Shown here: one piece after another, positions 55,459 through 64,000 of the stretch
Layout: each line of letters starts with the position of its first letter
Position numbering within the stretch: position 1 is the stretch's first letter
Origin: Streptomyces sp. NBC_00289
GTDB taxonomy: Bacteria > Actinomycetota > Actinomycetes > Streptomycetales > Streptomycetaceae
Direction of reading: 5' to 3'
Assembly (NCBI RefSeq): GCF_041435115.1
Contig: NZ_CP108046.1
Coordinates: 3,472,001-3,536,000 of the forward strand
DNA: 64,000 bases
Notes under the pieces: model-generated
What the model saw: the letters and a program-made list of their open reading frames with translations, nothing else
The model's database searches: none
Told to the model about the DNA's origin: nothing
Program-made: the position numbers and the translations under genes

Positions 55459-58400
55459 TCAGCCCGCCGACGGGGCCTTGAGGACGTCCGGCGGGAACAG
55501 TCCCAGCCGGTGGGCCACCGCCGCGGCCTCTCCTCTGCCCGAGACGCCGAGCTTGCCGAGGATGTTCGACACGTGGACGCTCGCCGTCTTCGGGGAGATG
55601 AACAGTTCCTCGGCGATCTGGCGGTTGGTGCGGCCGGCCGCGACCAGGCGCAGCACGTCGCGTTCCCGGCTCGTGAGCCCGAGGGCCGCGACCGGATCGG
55701 CGGGAACCGCCGACCGCCGCGGGGCGCCGGTGAGGGCGAGGCGGGCGCGCTGGGCGAGCAGCGTGACGGAGTCGACGAGCGGGCGGGCACCCAGGTGGCC
55801 GGCGACGGCATGCGAGAGACGCAGCAGCTCGGTGGCCCGGTCGCGTTCCTCGTCGCCGCCTGCCGCGAGCAGGGCCTCTGCCAGGCGATGGCGGACGCGG
55901 GCGAGGTCGTACGGGTTCTCGAGTTCCTCGAAGGCCGCGACCACCTCCGTCCAGGTGTGGGCGGTCGCCCGGCCCTCGGCGCGGTGGAGCTCGGCGCGGA
56001 CCCACTTGTCGTGGGCGAGCCAGATCGGGGCGCCGGTGGTGGTCTTTCGGGCTGCTTCGGAGATCCGTTCGAGGACGGCTGCGCGTCCCTCGGTCAGGGC
56101 GGGCAGGGGCGGGGCGTCCGCCTCCGCGGTGGCCGCGGCCAGCAGCAGCGGCCAGGCGTAGCGCTGGGTGCCGGTGGGGAATCCGGCGTCGAGGGCGCGG
56201 GTGAGTTCCGCGCGGACGTCGAGGAGTCGGCCTTCACCGGCGGCGACGCCGATGGCGAGGCAGGCCAGCGGTATCGACTGCGCGGGGGCGGGGCCGTGGG
56301 CGGCGAACTGCGCCCGTACGTAGGTCACATGGCGGGCGGCCTCGGCCACCTCGCCTCGGTCCAGCGCGACCTGGGCCAGGCTCAGTGCGCTCCCGGTGTG
56401 CGGCCTGGCGTCCCGTCCGAGCCGTAGGGCGGTCTCCGCGGCCTCGACGGCCTCGTCCCAGCGGCCGAGTGAGTGGAGCGACTCGGAGAGGTTGCCCCAC
56501 ACCCAGGCCTCGGAGTCCAGCAGGCCGAACTTCCGGGTGCCCGCGGCGCCTTCCTCGAGGAGTGCGACCGCCTCCCGGGAGCGGCCGACCGCCTGGAGTT
56601 CCGCCGGCAGGTTCACATAGGCGCGGCCGAGGACGAACGGGCTGTCGGCCTCGAGGGCCCGCTGCTTGACCTCGTACATCTGCGCGAGGCCCGCTTCGAC
56701 ATCGCCCGCGTCGACCATGAGGACGCCCATCGTGATGCGGGCGTTGAGCTCGATCTCGTGGGCGCCCACCATCTGGGCGTACTCCACGGCACGCTCGGCG
56801 GAGGAGAGGGCCTCGGGACCGGGCGCGTGCATCATCGACCAGCTGGCGACGGAGCCCAGCACCTCGGCGTGCACCTCGGACGGCGGCATGCCGCGCACCA
56901 GTTCCTGCGCGGTGGACAGCTCCGCCCAGCCGTCGCCGCCGTGGGTCCGGGCCTGGACCAGCCGGGAGCGCTGCACCCAGAACCAGGCCGCGCGCAGCGG
57001 GTCGTCCTCGTCCTCCAGGAGCCGCAGCGCCCGCTTGGTGATCTTGAAGGCGCGTTCGCGCTCCCCGCACAGCCGCCCGGCGACGGCGGCCTCCGCCAGG
57101 AGGTCGAGGTAGCCGAGCGGGGTGGTCTCCGGGTCGCAGCCGCTGGGCGGGTAGACCTCGGTGTAGCCCGCGGGACGCAGCCGCGCCCGCACCTCCTCGG
57201 GGGCGGCGTCCCACAGTTCCATCGCCCGTTCCAGCAGCCGCAGTTGCTCGCTGTAGGCGTGGCGGCGGCGGGCGGCGACGGAGGCGTCCAGGACGGCGGG
57301 CAGGGCCTTGGCGGCGTCGTGGGCGTGGTACCAGTAGCTGGCCAGGCGCATGACACGTTCGTCGGCGGGGACGAGCGTGGGGTCGGCTTCCAGGGCTTCG
57401 GCGTAGCGGCGGTTCAGGCGGGAGCGTTCGCCGGGCAGGAGGTCGTCGCTGACGGCCTCGCGGACCAGCGAGTGACGGAAGCGGTAGCCGTCGCCGCCGG
57501 GCGTGGCGAGGAGGATGTGGGCGTTGACGGCGGCCCGCAGCGCCTCGATGAGGTCGTCCTCGGCGAGCCGGGCCACGTCGGCGAGCAGCCGGTACTCGAC
57601 GGTGGAGCCTCCCTCGGCGACGATCCGGGCGACCCGCTGGGCGCTTTCGGGCAGGCTTTCCACGCGCACGAGGAGCAGGTCGCGCAGGGAGTCGGTGAGG
57701 CCGGTGCAGCAGCCTTCGTGGACGGCGACGGCGAGCTCCTCCACGAAGAAGGCGTTGCCGTCGGAGCGTTCGAAGATGTCGTCGACATCGGTCGGGTCGG
57801 GTTCGCGGGCGAGGATGCCGGCGATCTGACGCCCGACCTCGGCGCGGTTGAAGCGGCCGAGTTCGACGCGGCGAACGGTGCGCAGCCGGTCGAGTTCGGC
57901 GAGCAGCGGGCGCAGCGGATGGCGGCGGTGGATGTCGTCGGCGCGGTAGGTGGCGAGGATGACGAGGCGGCCGGTGCGCAGGGTGCGGAAGAGGTAGGCG
58001 AGGAGGTGGCGGGTGGAGGCGTCGGCCCAGTGCAGGTCCTCCAGGGCGACGACGACCGTACGGTCGGCGGCGACGCGTTCCAGCAGGCGGGCGGTGAGTT
58101 CGAAGAGGCGGGCCATGCCTTCCTCGTCGTCCCGGCGGGTGCCGCGGGCCGTGGCCGGCTCACCGAGTTCGGGCAGCAGGCGGGCCAGTTCCTCGTCCTG
58201 GCCGGCGGCCGCGGCGGCGAGTTCCCGGGGCAGTTCGCGGCGCAGGGCGCGCAGCGCGGTGGAGAAGGGCGCGAAGGGCAGTCCGTCGGCGCCGATCTCG
58301 ACGCAGCCGCCGAGCGCGACGACTGCGCCCTGCCGGCAGGCGGCGGTGGCGAACTCCTCGACGAGGCGGGTCTTGCCGACCCCGGCCTCGCCGCCGAGCA

Positions 58401-58647
58401 GCAGCGCCTGCGGCTCGCCCGCGGTGGCGCGGGCGAGCGCGTCGTTCAGCGCGTGCAGCTCGTCGGTGCGGCCGACGAACACCGGACTGACGGATCTGGT
58501 TTCCACGGGCCCGAGCATGGCACGGGCCTCCGACAGCGGTGCACCGGTTTTCGCCAGGACGGCCGCCGCGGCCGCCGCGGGGAGGAGCAGCGGACCGTGG
58601 CCGGAGGCCGGCGTGGTACGGCCGTCCTGCCGTGCCCCGGTGTTCAC
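55459..58647 (-). CDS. Large ATP-binding LuxR-family (LAL) regulator
   Basis: A 1062-residue LAL-type regulator. An Ala-rich N-terminal segment is followed by a STAND/AAA ATPase with Walker A LLLGGEAGVGKT (about residue 84) and Walker B VVVALEDLHWAD. A long helical TPR-like middle (residues 400-950) follows; the C-terminal LuxR helix-turn-helix reads LTSRERDVLRLVAAGRTNRQ and SPKTASVHVSNILGKLGV. Related proteins activate antibiotic or sugar genes. The GTG start overlaps the stop of the 61-residue gene upstream (GTGA), so translation is coupled; ATG 58518 is an internal alternative. Confidence 0.92.
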   Translation of the reverse strand: MNTGARQDGRTTPASGHGPLLLPAAAAAAVLAKTGAPLSEARAMLGPVETRSVSPVFVGRTDELHALNDALARATAGEPQALLLGGEAGVGKTRLVEEFATAACRQGAVVALGGCVEIGADGLPFAPFSTALRALRRELPRELAAAAAGQDEELARLLPELGEPATARGTRRDDEEGMARLFELTARLLERVAADRTVVVALEDLHWADASTRHLLAYLFRTLRTGRLVILATYRADDIHRRHPLRPLLAELDRLRTVRRVELGRFNRAEVGRQIAGILAREPDPTDVDDIFERSDGNAFFVEELAVAVHEGCCTGLTDSLRDLLLVRVESLPESAQRVARIVAEGGSTVEYRLLADVARLAEDDLIEALRAAVNAHILLATPGGDGYRFRHSLVREAVSDDLLPGERSRLNRRYAEALEADPTLVPADERVMRLASYWYHAHDAAKALPAVLDASVAARRRHAYSEQLRLLERAMELWDAAPEEVRARLRPAGYTEVYPPSGCDPETTPLGYLDLLAEAAVAGRLCGERERAFKITKRALRLLEDEDDPLRAAWFWVQRSRLVQARTHGGDGWAELSTAQELVRGMPPSEVHAEVLGSVASWSMMHAPGPEALSSAERAVEYAQMVGAHEIELNARITMGVLMVDAGDVEAGLAQMYEVKQRALEADSPFVLGRAYVNLPAELQAVGRSREAVALLEEGAAGTRKFGLLDSEAWVWGNLSESLHSLGRWDEAVEAAETALRLGRDARPHTGSALSLAQVALDRGEVAEAARHVTYVRAQFAAHGPAPAQSIPLACLAIGVAAGEGRLLDVRAELTRALDAGFPTGTQRYAWPLLLAAATAEADAPPLPALTEGRAAVLERISEAARKTTTGAPIWLAHDKWVRAELHRAEGRATAHTWTEVVAAFEELENPYDLARVRHRLAEALLAAGGDEERDRATELLRLSHAVAGHLGARPLVDSVTLLAQRARLALTGAPRRSAVPADPVAALGLTSRERDVLRLVAAGRTNRQIAEELFISPKTASVHVSNILGKLGVSGRGEAAAVAHRLGLFPPDVLKAPSAG

Positions 58648-58829
58648 GCGGTGCGCGGCGACCGGTGCCGGCGGGAGCGGGTGGTATGCACCTCACCCTC
58701 GGCGTCGTGGCGGGCTGCCTCGCGGCGGGCGGCGCGACGGCCGCGGACGACCTCGCGGGCCAGCCGCTCGTGCGCGGCCCGGCGGATCAGTTCGGCGGAA
58801 CGCAGCTGCTGGATCTCGTACTCGTACAT
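58644..58829 (-). CDS. 61-residue helical basic protein coupled to LAL regulator
   Basis: A small protein MYEYEIQQLRSAELIRRAAH followed by ERLAREVVRGRRAARREAAR and a basic tail. It is predicted to be almost entirely helical with charged heptad-like spacing. AAGGGA lies 7 bases upstream of the ATG. Its stop overlaps the GTG of the LAL regulator. Small proteins with MYEYE...LRSAELIRRA starts are common in Streptomyces in my memory. It may act on or with the regulator, but no function is known. Confidence 0.72.
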   Translation of the reverse strand: MYEYEIQQLRSAELIRRAAHERLAREVVRGRRAARREAARHDAEGEVHTTRSRRHRSPRTA

Positions 58830-58959
58830 GGCAAGTCCCTTGGAAGAGGCGGTTTTTCGGCTTCGCTCTGTGCGATGCCTCAACCTTCGTCCGCCAGGGG
58901 GGTCCGCCACATCGGGAGAGTTCCGCATCTTCGGCGGCGTGGGGGGCCTTAGGCATGCG

Positions 58960-59013
58960 TGAGGGGCCTCAGGAGCGTCCGTAAGGTGCCTACGAACGCC
59001 CTAAGACCCCTCA
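58960..59013 (-). terminator. Long wobble-paired hairpin after a membrane protein gene
   Basis: Read on the minus strand, about 25 base pairs form with one bulge and five G-U wobbles, closing a CAC loop; on the plus strand those wobbles are A-C mismatches. The outer stem is TGAGGGG/CCCCTCA. It lies 14 bases beyond the stop of the gene at 59028-59642, consistent with a strand-specific terminator. Confidence 0.65.
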
Positions 59014-59027
59014 GGACCTGTGGTGAT

Positions 59028-59642
59028 TCAGGTGGCGGACGGCAGTCCGAGCAGGATGTCGGTGTACTTGAGGACGGCCAGCAGCAGGCCGATGACGCCG
59101 AGCGCGACGCCTCCCCAGGCGACCGACTTGATCCACGCGGCCTGCGGCCTGCCGGGGGCGCCGAACGCGGGGCGGGCCAGCACGACGACGCCGACGATCA
59201 GCGCGGCCAGCGCGAACAGGCCGCCCCACAGCGCGGTGGTGTGCCAGGCGTCGCCGTAGATCTCCTTGACCTGGGTGGAGACGCTCGCGCTCGAGGAGGT
59301 CCTGAGCTGTCCGACGAGGGTCTCGCGGGCGGCGGCGACGGTCGCGATCCAGCCACCGGTGAGCGAGACGAGGCCCAGCGCGGCGGAGACGACGGCTGCG
59401 GCGCCCTGGCCGACACCGGAGGACTGGTCGCCGGTCGGGTCCACGGCCTCCAGGACGATGCCGTCCTCGGTGTCGTCGTCCTCGACGGCGTCCGCCTCGA
59501 CGGCGTCGGCCGAGGTCTCACCGTCTGCCGGGACGCCGGCCTGGGCCCCGGTCCGCGTGGCCTCGTCGGTCTTGGTGACCTCCACCTTCTCCTTGTCGGT
59601 CGTCGCCTCGGCGCCGGTCTCGTCCACTGTCTTGGTTCCCAT
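59028..59642 (-). CDS. Membrane protein of unknown function, acidic N-terminus
   Basis: A 204-residue protein. Residues 1-75 are rich in Asp, Glu, Thr and Ala (VETDDE-like EDDDTEDG) and likely disordered and cytoplasmic. Three hydrophobic stretches follow, at about 80-105 (AAAVVSAALGLVSLTGGW), 135-155 (GGLFALAALIVGVVVLA) and 172-195 (VAWGGVALGVIGLLLAVL). A loop of about 30 residues separates the first two and contains TQVKEIYGDAWH. Small Streptomyces membrane proteins of this type are common; I do not recognise a domain. It is 35 bases downstream of the GNAT gene on the same strand. Confidence 0.8.
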   Translation of the reverse strand: MGTKTVDETGAEATTDKEKVEVTKTDEATRTGAQAGVPADGETSADAVEADAVEDDDTEDGIVLEAVDPTGDQSSGVGQGAAAVVSAALGLVSLTGGWIATVAAARETLVGQLRTSSSASVSTQVKEIYGDAWHTTALWGGLFALAALIVGVVVLARPAFGAPGRPQAAWIKSVAWGGVALGVIGLLLAVLKYTDILLGLPSAT

Positions 59643-59677
59643 GCCCCGCACCGTACGGACGGAGTCTGAGAGGTTCC

Positions 59678-60253
59678 TTAACGACCGCTGTGCGCGGCAC
59701 CCGCGCGTGCCGCACGCCACTCGGGGGCGAGGATCGACCACACCTCGAGGTCGTGCCGTACGCCGCGGTGGGGGTAGCTCTCGCGCCGTACCCCGTCCTG
59801 GGTCATGCCCAGCCGCCGGGCCACGTTCAGACTCGGCCGGTTGCCGGCGGAGGCCACCCACTCGACCCGGTGGATCCCGCGCCGCTCGACGGCGAAGTCG
59901 ATCAGCACCCGCATCGCGCGCGTGACCAGTCCGCGCCCGGTGCCGGCGGGTTCCAGCCAGCAGCCGACCTCGCAGTTGCCGTTCGCCGCGTCGAAGTTGA
60001 GGAAGAGCACGCCGCCCACGAGCTTGCCCTCCAGCCACAGCCCGTGCAGGGAGGCGGTGTCGGCGGCGCGCATGTCGGCGTACCGCTGGAGCGCGTCCCG
60101 CGCGGACGTCACGTCGACGGCGCTCTCCCCGAACGGGATGTACTGGTTGATGAAGTCCCTGCCCCGCTCCAGGTGCGCCAGGAACTCCTCGGCGTGCCAC
60201 GGCTCCAGGGGGCGCAGTTCGGCTCCGTCGTCACCCAGGGATATCGCGTACAT
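59678..60253 (-). CDS. GNAT N-acetyltransferase, RimJ/RimL type
   Basis: A 191-residue acetyltransferase. RimJ/L pattern: GAELRPLEPWHAEEFLAHLE near the start, LVGGVLFLNFDAANGNCEVG in the core, WLEPAGTGRGLVTRAM as the acetyl-CoA loop and VEWVASAGNRPSLNVARRLG in the C-terminal part, ending with a W-rich PEWRAARAG. Substrate may be a protein N-terminus or small amine. ATG 60253 lies inside the 3' end of the MMPL gene (23-bp overlap), with GGAGCGG upstream. The pair may be co-translated. Confidence 0.9.
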   Translation of the reverse strand: MYAISLGDDGAELRPLEPWHAEEFLAHLERGRDFINQYIPFGESAVDVTSARDALQRYADMRAADTASLHGLWLEGKLVGGVLFLNFDAANGNCEVGCWLEPAGTGRGLVTRAMRVLIDFAVERRGIHRVEWVASAGNRPSLNVARRLGMTQDGVRRESYPHRGVRHDLEVWSILAPEWRAARAGAAHSGR

Positions 60254-62510
60254 CCCGCTGCCGCTCCTTCGCCAGTACGTCCGCCACCTCGGCGTCCGTC
60301 GCAGCGGCCAGCCTCTCATGGGCGGCACGGCACTCGGGAGGTTCGATGCTGATGCGGGGCAGGTACCGGTCGAGCCGGCGGGGCAGCCACCAGTTGGCGC
60401 CGCCGAGCAGGTGCATGAGCGCCGGGACCAGCAGCGTGCGCAGGACGAAGGCGTCCAGGGCGACGGCGGCGGCGAGCGCGATGCCGAACATGGCGATCAC
60501 GCGGTCGCCGCTGAGCACGAAGGCCAGGAAGACGGAGATCATGATGACCGCGGCGGAGTTGATCACCCGGCTGGTCTCGGCGAGGCCGACCCGGACGGCC
60601 CGCCGGTTGTCGCCGGTCTCCAGCCACTCCTCGTACATGCGGCTGACCAGGAAGACCTGGTAGTCCATGGAGAGCCCGAAGAGCACCGAGACCATGATCA
60701 CGGGCAGGAAGGGCTCTATCGGCCCGGCCCGGCCCAGTCCGAGCAGTTCGCCGCCCCATCCCCACTGGAAGATCGCGACGACGACGCCGAAGGCGGCCGC
60801 GACGGCGGCGACGTTCATCGCGGCGGCCTTGAGCGGGATGCCGACGGACCGGAAGGCGAGCAGGAGCAGCAGACAGCCGAGGCCGATGACGACGCCGACG
60901 AACAGGGGCAGTTTGGCGACGATGACGTCGGCGAAGTCGTCGTAGCCGGCTGTCACGCCGCCGACGTGGATGTCGAGCGAGGTGCCGGTCTCGGCGCGGG
61001 GCAGCACCTCGGTGCGCAGCCGGTCGACGAGGTCGCTGGTCCGCTGCGACTGCGGTGCCGAGTCCGGGACGATGGTGAAGTACGCCGTGTCGCCACCGGT
61101 GTCGTAGGTCACCGGCGTCACCGACGCGACGCCCTCGGTGGTGCGGATGGTGGCGTCGAGGTTGTCGAGCATGAGCTTGTCCTCGGCGCCGGCGACCCTG
61201 GTGACGAGGGTGAGGGGGCCGTTCACGCCGGGCCCGAAGCCTCCGCCGCGCTCGTCCGCGCCCGAGCCGGAGGGGTTCCCGGCGAGCAGGTCGTAGGCCT
61301 GGCGGGTGGTCGAGGACGTGGGGTCGTTGCCCTGGTCGGAGGTGCCCAGCCGGAGAGAGAGCGTGGGCAGGGCGAGGACGGTGATGACGGCGAGGGCGAC
61401 GGCACCGAGCACCTTGGGGTGGCGCTCCACGAACGCCGACCAGCGGGCGGCGAGCCCGGTCGGCAGTTCGGGCTGGGGGCCGTGCTCCGCCAGCCGTCTC
61501 CGCTCCCGTCTGCTCAGGGCGCGCGGGCCGATGAAGGAGAGCAGGGCGGGCAGCAGGGTCACGGAGGCGGCGACGGTCAGCACCACGGTCAGCGAGGCCG
61601 CGACGGCGACGCCGTTGAGGAAGCTCAGCCGCAGGATCAGCATCCCCAGCAGGGCGATGCAAACGGTGGCACCCGCGAACACGACCGCGCGCCCGGTGGT
61701 GGTCACGGCGTTCGTGGCGGCCTCGGCGACGGTGAGTCCGCGTTTCAGCCCGCGCCGGTGCCGGGTGACGATGAACAGCGCGTAGTCGATACCGACACCG
61801 AGGCCGATCAGCAAGCCGAGCATCGGGGCGAAGTCGGCGACGGTCATGGCGTGTCCGAGGAGCACGATCGCGGCGTAGGCGGTACCGACGCTCACCAGCG
61901 CGGTGGCGATGGGCAGCAGCGAGGCGGCGAGCGAGCCGAAGGCGAGGAACAGGACGACCGCGGCGACGGCCACACCGACGACCTCGGCCACGTGCCCGCC
62001 GGACGGCTCGGTGAGCGCGACGGCACTGCCGCCGAGCTCCACCCGCAGCCCGTCCGTCCGGGCGGCCCTGGCCGTGTCGACCACGGCCCGCGCCTCGGCC
62101 GGGTCGATGTCCTCGACCCGGTCCTCGAAGGTGACGGTGGCGTACGCCGTACGCCCGTTCCCGCTGACGGCGCCGGCGCTCCGGTCGTCGTAGGGGCTGG
62201 TCACGGCGGCCACTCCGGGCAGGTCGGCGATCCGCTCCAGGGCCCGGGTCATCGTCTGTTCGACGGCGGCGGCCCGGACGGTGCCGGACGTGGTGTGCCA
62301 GACGACGGTGTCGCTGTCACCGGCCAGGGCCGGGAAGCTCTCCCGCAGCAGCTGGGTGGCGCGGCCCGACTCGGTGCCGGGGACCTCGTAGTCGTTGGAG
62401 TACGCGGAGCCGGTCACGACGGCGGCCGCGGTCAGCCCGCCGAAGGCGAGGAGCCACAGCAGTACGGCGACGAGGCGGCGCTGGACACACCAGCGTGCGA
62501 GGGCTGCCAC
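60231..62510 (-). CDS. MMPL-family RND transporter
   Basis: A 759-residue MMPL protein. One helix near residue 20 (RLVAVLLWLLAFGGLT), a large extracytoplasmic loop, then a block of five helices with GLLIGLGVGIDYALFIVTRH; a second large loop and another helix block starting about residue 540, with VLFGLSMDYQVFLVSRM. The GxxxDY pairs are the proton-relay positions of RND proteins. Such proteins export lipids or lipophilic compounds. GTG 62510 was chosen since GGGAG lies 9 bases upstream and the frame before it lacks family similarity. The 3' end overlaps the GNAT gene. Confidence 0.93.
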   Translation of the reverse strand: MAALARWCVQRRLVAVLLWLLAFGGLTAAAVVTGSAYSNDYEVPGTESGRATQLLRESFPALAGDSDTVVWHTTSGTVRAAAVEQTMTRALERIADLPGVAAVTSPYDDRSAGAVSGNGRTAYATVTFEDRVEDIDPAEARAVVDTARAARTDGLRVELGGSAVALTEPSGGHVAEVVGVAVAAVVLFLAFGSLAASLLPIATALVSVGTAYAAIVLLGHAMTVADFAPMLGLLIGLGVGIDYALFIVTRHRRGLKRGLTVAEAATNAVTTTGRAVVFAGATVCIALLGMLILRLSFLNGVAVAASLTVVLTVAASVTLLPALLSFIGPRALSRRERRRLAEHGPQPELPTGLAARWSAFVERHPKVLGAVALAVITVLALPTLSLRLGTSDQGNDPTSSTTRQAYDLLAGNPSGSGADERGGGFGPGVNGPLTLVTRVAGAEDKLMLDNLDATIRTTEGVASVTPVTYDTGGDTAYFTIVPDSAPQSQRTSDLVDRLRTEVLPRAETGTSLDIHVGGVTAGYDDFADVIVAKLPLFVGVVIGLGCLLLLLAFRSVGIPLKAAAMNVAAVAAAFGVVVAIFQWGWGGELLGLGRAGPIEPFLPVIMVSVLFGLSMDYQVFLVSRMYEEWLETGDNRRAVRVGLAETSRVINSAAVIMISVFLAFVLSGDRVIAMFGIALAAAVALDAFVLRTLLVPALMHLLGGANWWLPRRLDRYLPRISIEPPECRAAHERLAAATDAEVADVLAKERQRDVRDIPG

Positions 62511-62701
62511 GAAACGTGCTCCCGGAGTGAATTTGTGGATCTTTGTCCGGGAACAGTCGTGCGTGAACTGAACAGCCCGCAAAGAACGCATGAGCAATGC
62601 ATTGCCACTCTTGCAGGCGCAAGCGGCTGATGGACGCGTTCGTGCCGTTGTTCACAGGAGTGGGAGGAAGATCACAGGACAGTAACGGTCACTCTGTCAC
62701 C

Positions 62702-63010
62702 TCAGTCGAACTGGTCGCCCAGCGCCATCACCATCGCCCCGGCGACCAGCAGCCACAGCGCCCGCCGGGTACGCCCCCGGGACCCGAGCACCGAGCCGAG
62801 CGCGCACGCGAGGGCGCCGACCGCGTAGGCGGCCGGCACGAGTGCCGGCGCGGAACCGGCGAAGCGCAGCGCCGACGCGGCCAGCCCGGCGAGCGCCAGC
62901 AGCGCGCCGGTGCCCGCCGCGAGCCAGCGGGCACGCCGCGCGTCCTCGGCCGGATCCCCGACGTCGGACACCTCGACGTCCGGTATCTCGGAATCACCGC
63001 GTCCACTCAT
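62702..63010 (-). CDS. Small membrane protein, unknown
   Basis: A 102-residue protein: an acidic cytoplasmic N-terminus (MSGRGDSEIPDVEVSDVGDP), then three hydrophobic stretches (ALLALAGLAASALRFAG, ALVPAAYAVGALACALGSVL, ALWLLVAGAMVMALG) separated by an Arg-rich turn. ATG 63010 is divergent from the methyltransferase gene. No family recognised; such 3-helix proteins are frequent in Streptomyces. Confidence 0.75.
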   Translation of the reverse strand: MSGRGDSEIPDVEVSDVGDPAEDARRARWLAAGTGALLALAGLAASALRFAGSAPALVPAAYAVGALACALGSVLGSRGRTRRALWLLVAGAMVMALGDQFD

Positions 63011-63196
63011 GGCGGGCGAGCGTAGCGCCTCCGGCCGAGAAAGCGGGTGCGGGGCAGCGCGGCGCACTGCTAGCGTCCCGGCGTCCGCCGTTTCCGGCAC
63101 ATCGCCGCCGAACGAAGCAGGTGCGTTGTTTGAAGGTCCGACCGAGCTTCTGTGCATCACTTTCCCCTACGCAGGAATCCAGGAGCCCGTTCACCG

Positions 63197-64000
63197 ATGA
63201 CCGACAACACACCGACCGGTACACCGATTGACGCGTCGAGCACACCGACGCCGTCGAAGAGCTCGGACGACGAGCTCGCCAGCCGTCTGACGCACCCCCG
63301 CCACCCGCGCAGCAACCGCTACGACGCCCGCTGGACCATCGAGAACCAGATGGGCCCGCACGCGCTGTGGCTGCTGGAGTGGCTGGCCCCCGCTCTCGGC
63401 CTGGACCGCCTGCGCCCCGGCGCGCGGGTGCTCGACCTGGGCTGCGGGCGCGCCATGACCTCCGTGTTCCTCGCCCGGGAGTACGGCGTCCAGGTCACCG
63501 CCGCCGACCTGTGGGTCAAGCCGGAGGAGAACGCGGTACGGATCGCCGAGGCGGGCCTCGCCGACCGTGTCCTGCCCGTGTTCGCCGAGGCACACGACCT
63601 GCCCTTCGGCGAGGGCACCTTCGACGCGATCGTCTCCGTCGACGCGTACCAGTACTTCGGTACGGCCGACCTGTATCTGCCCACACTGACCCGGCTGTTG
63701 AAGCCCGGCGGGCGGATCGGTGTCGTCGTGCCCTCGCTGCGGGAGGAGCAGGCCGGGGACGAGCCGCCGGAGCACCTCAAGCCGTTCTGGGACCCGGGCT
63801 TCTGGGCCTTCCACTCCCCCGCATGGTGGCGGCGCCACTGGACGCGCGGCGGGGCCGTCGAGGTCGAGGCCGCCGACTGGCAGCCGGACGGCTGGAAGGA
63901 CTGGCTGCTGTGGAGCGAGGTGTGCGCCGAGGAGAGCCCCAGCGAGTTCATGGCGGGCATGGCCCGTGAGTCGGTGGAGCTGATGCGCGCCGACCGGGGC
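63197..64000 (+). CDS. SAM-dependent methyltransferase (3' end outside window)
   Basis: The first 268 residues of a class I methyltransferase. A Thr/Ser/Pro-rich start is followed by motif I ARVLDLGCGRAMTSVFLARE, an acidic motif II-like AADLWVKPEEN, and the post-motif GTFDAIVSVDAYQYFG with LLKPGGRIGVVVPSL. The visible part is Trp-rich near WWRRHWTRGG and DWLLWSEV. Substrate unknown; the pattern fits small-molecule methyltransferases. AGGAG lies 11 bases before ATG 63197. The gene is cut by the window end. Confidence 0.88.
   Translation, partial: MTDNTPTGTPIDASSTPTPSKSSDDELASRLTHPRHPRSNRYDARWTIENQMGPHALWLLEWLAPALGLDRLRPGARVLDLGCGRAMTSVFLAREYGVQVTAADLWVKPEENAVRIAEAGLADRVLPVFAEAHDLPFGEGTFDAIVSVDAYQYFGTADLYLPTLTRLLKPGGRIGVVVPSLREEQAGDEPPEHLKPFWDPGFWAFHSPAWWRRHWTRGGAVEVEAADWQPDGWKDWLLWSEVCAEESPSEFMAGMARESVELMRADRG

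Noticed and set aside
48127..64000. Possible secondary metabolite cluster (LAL regulator, MMPL, methyltransferase, AKR)
   Set aside because: No biosynthetic core enzyme such as a PKS, NRPS or terpene synthase is present; the genes look like ordinary core-chromosome neighbours.

Overview
The window is high-GC DNA with strong third-position GC bias, GTG and TTG starts, and gene content typical of the conserved core chromosome of a Streptomyces. Gene order (cvn conservon operons, accB/accE, cimA, urease, ilvE, leuB, pruA/proline dehydrogenase, serA, ilvCNB, a GGDEF/EAL protein) closely follows what I remember of the Streptomyces coelicolor SCO5500-SCO5545 region. That comparison is from memory, not from a search. 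I see no rRNA, tRNA, CRISPR array, prophage or intact IS element. One short MITE-like element is present.

Layout. 1-6131: the end of one conservon (cvnC, cvnD) and a complete second one (cvnA-B-C-D), an inside-out GTPase signalling module. 6273-8146: the accB-accE acyl-CoA carboxylase genes, facing the conservon across a 23-bp terminator hairpin. 8584-15259: a YceI lipocalin-like protein behind a palindromic operator, a YdeI-like protein, and an ABC-2 exporter (ATPase plus two permeases) divergent from a histidine kinase/response regulator pair. 15508-22941: secreted proteins, namely a trypsin-like protease, a Gly-rich membrane protein, a GH3 beta-glycosidase and a GH30 glycosidase with a ricin-type lectin domain.

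23041-31917: amino-acid and nitrogen metabolism, all on the minus strand. It holds cimA (with a possible Ile attenuator), a compact operon ureAB-ureC-agmatine deiminase-TetR, then ilvE and leuB. 32060-35937: a purple-acid-phosphatase-like lipoprotein, a 43-residue gene and two alpha/beta hydrolases. 36014-39996: proline catabolism (pruA and proline dehydrogenase) divergent from a PucR-type regulator. 40025-42241: a TetR repressor and a 14-helix MFS exporter sharing an operator region. 42377-47985: serA and the ilvBNC operon, the latter behind a clear leader-peptide attenuator (MRTRILVLGKRVG).

48127-64000: a membrane PAS-GGDEF-degenerate EAL protein, a D-2-hydroxyacid dehydrogenase, an aldo/keto reductase, a sugar-dehydrogenase-like lipoprotein whose stop codon lies in the target duplication of the MITE, a large LuxR-family ATPase regulator translationally coupled to a 61-residue protein, several membrane proteins including an MMPL transporter, a GNAT acetyltransferase, and a SAM methyltransferase cut by the window end.

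The most unusual unit is the urease operon. Its UreC keeps all metal ligands but has lost the canonical flap cysteine. It has no accessory genes beside it, is co-transcribed with an agmatine deiminase and a TetR gene, and starts behind a palindrome suitable for that regulator. I propose, as inference only, that this urease-like enzyme could act on N-carbamoylputrescine or another substituted urea made by the deiminase.
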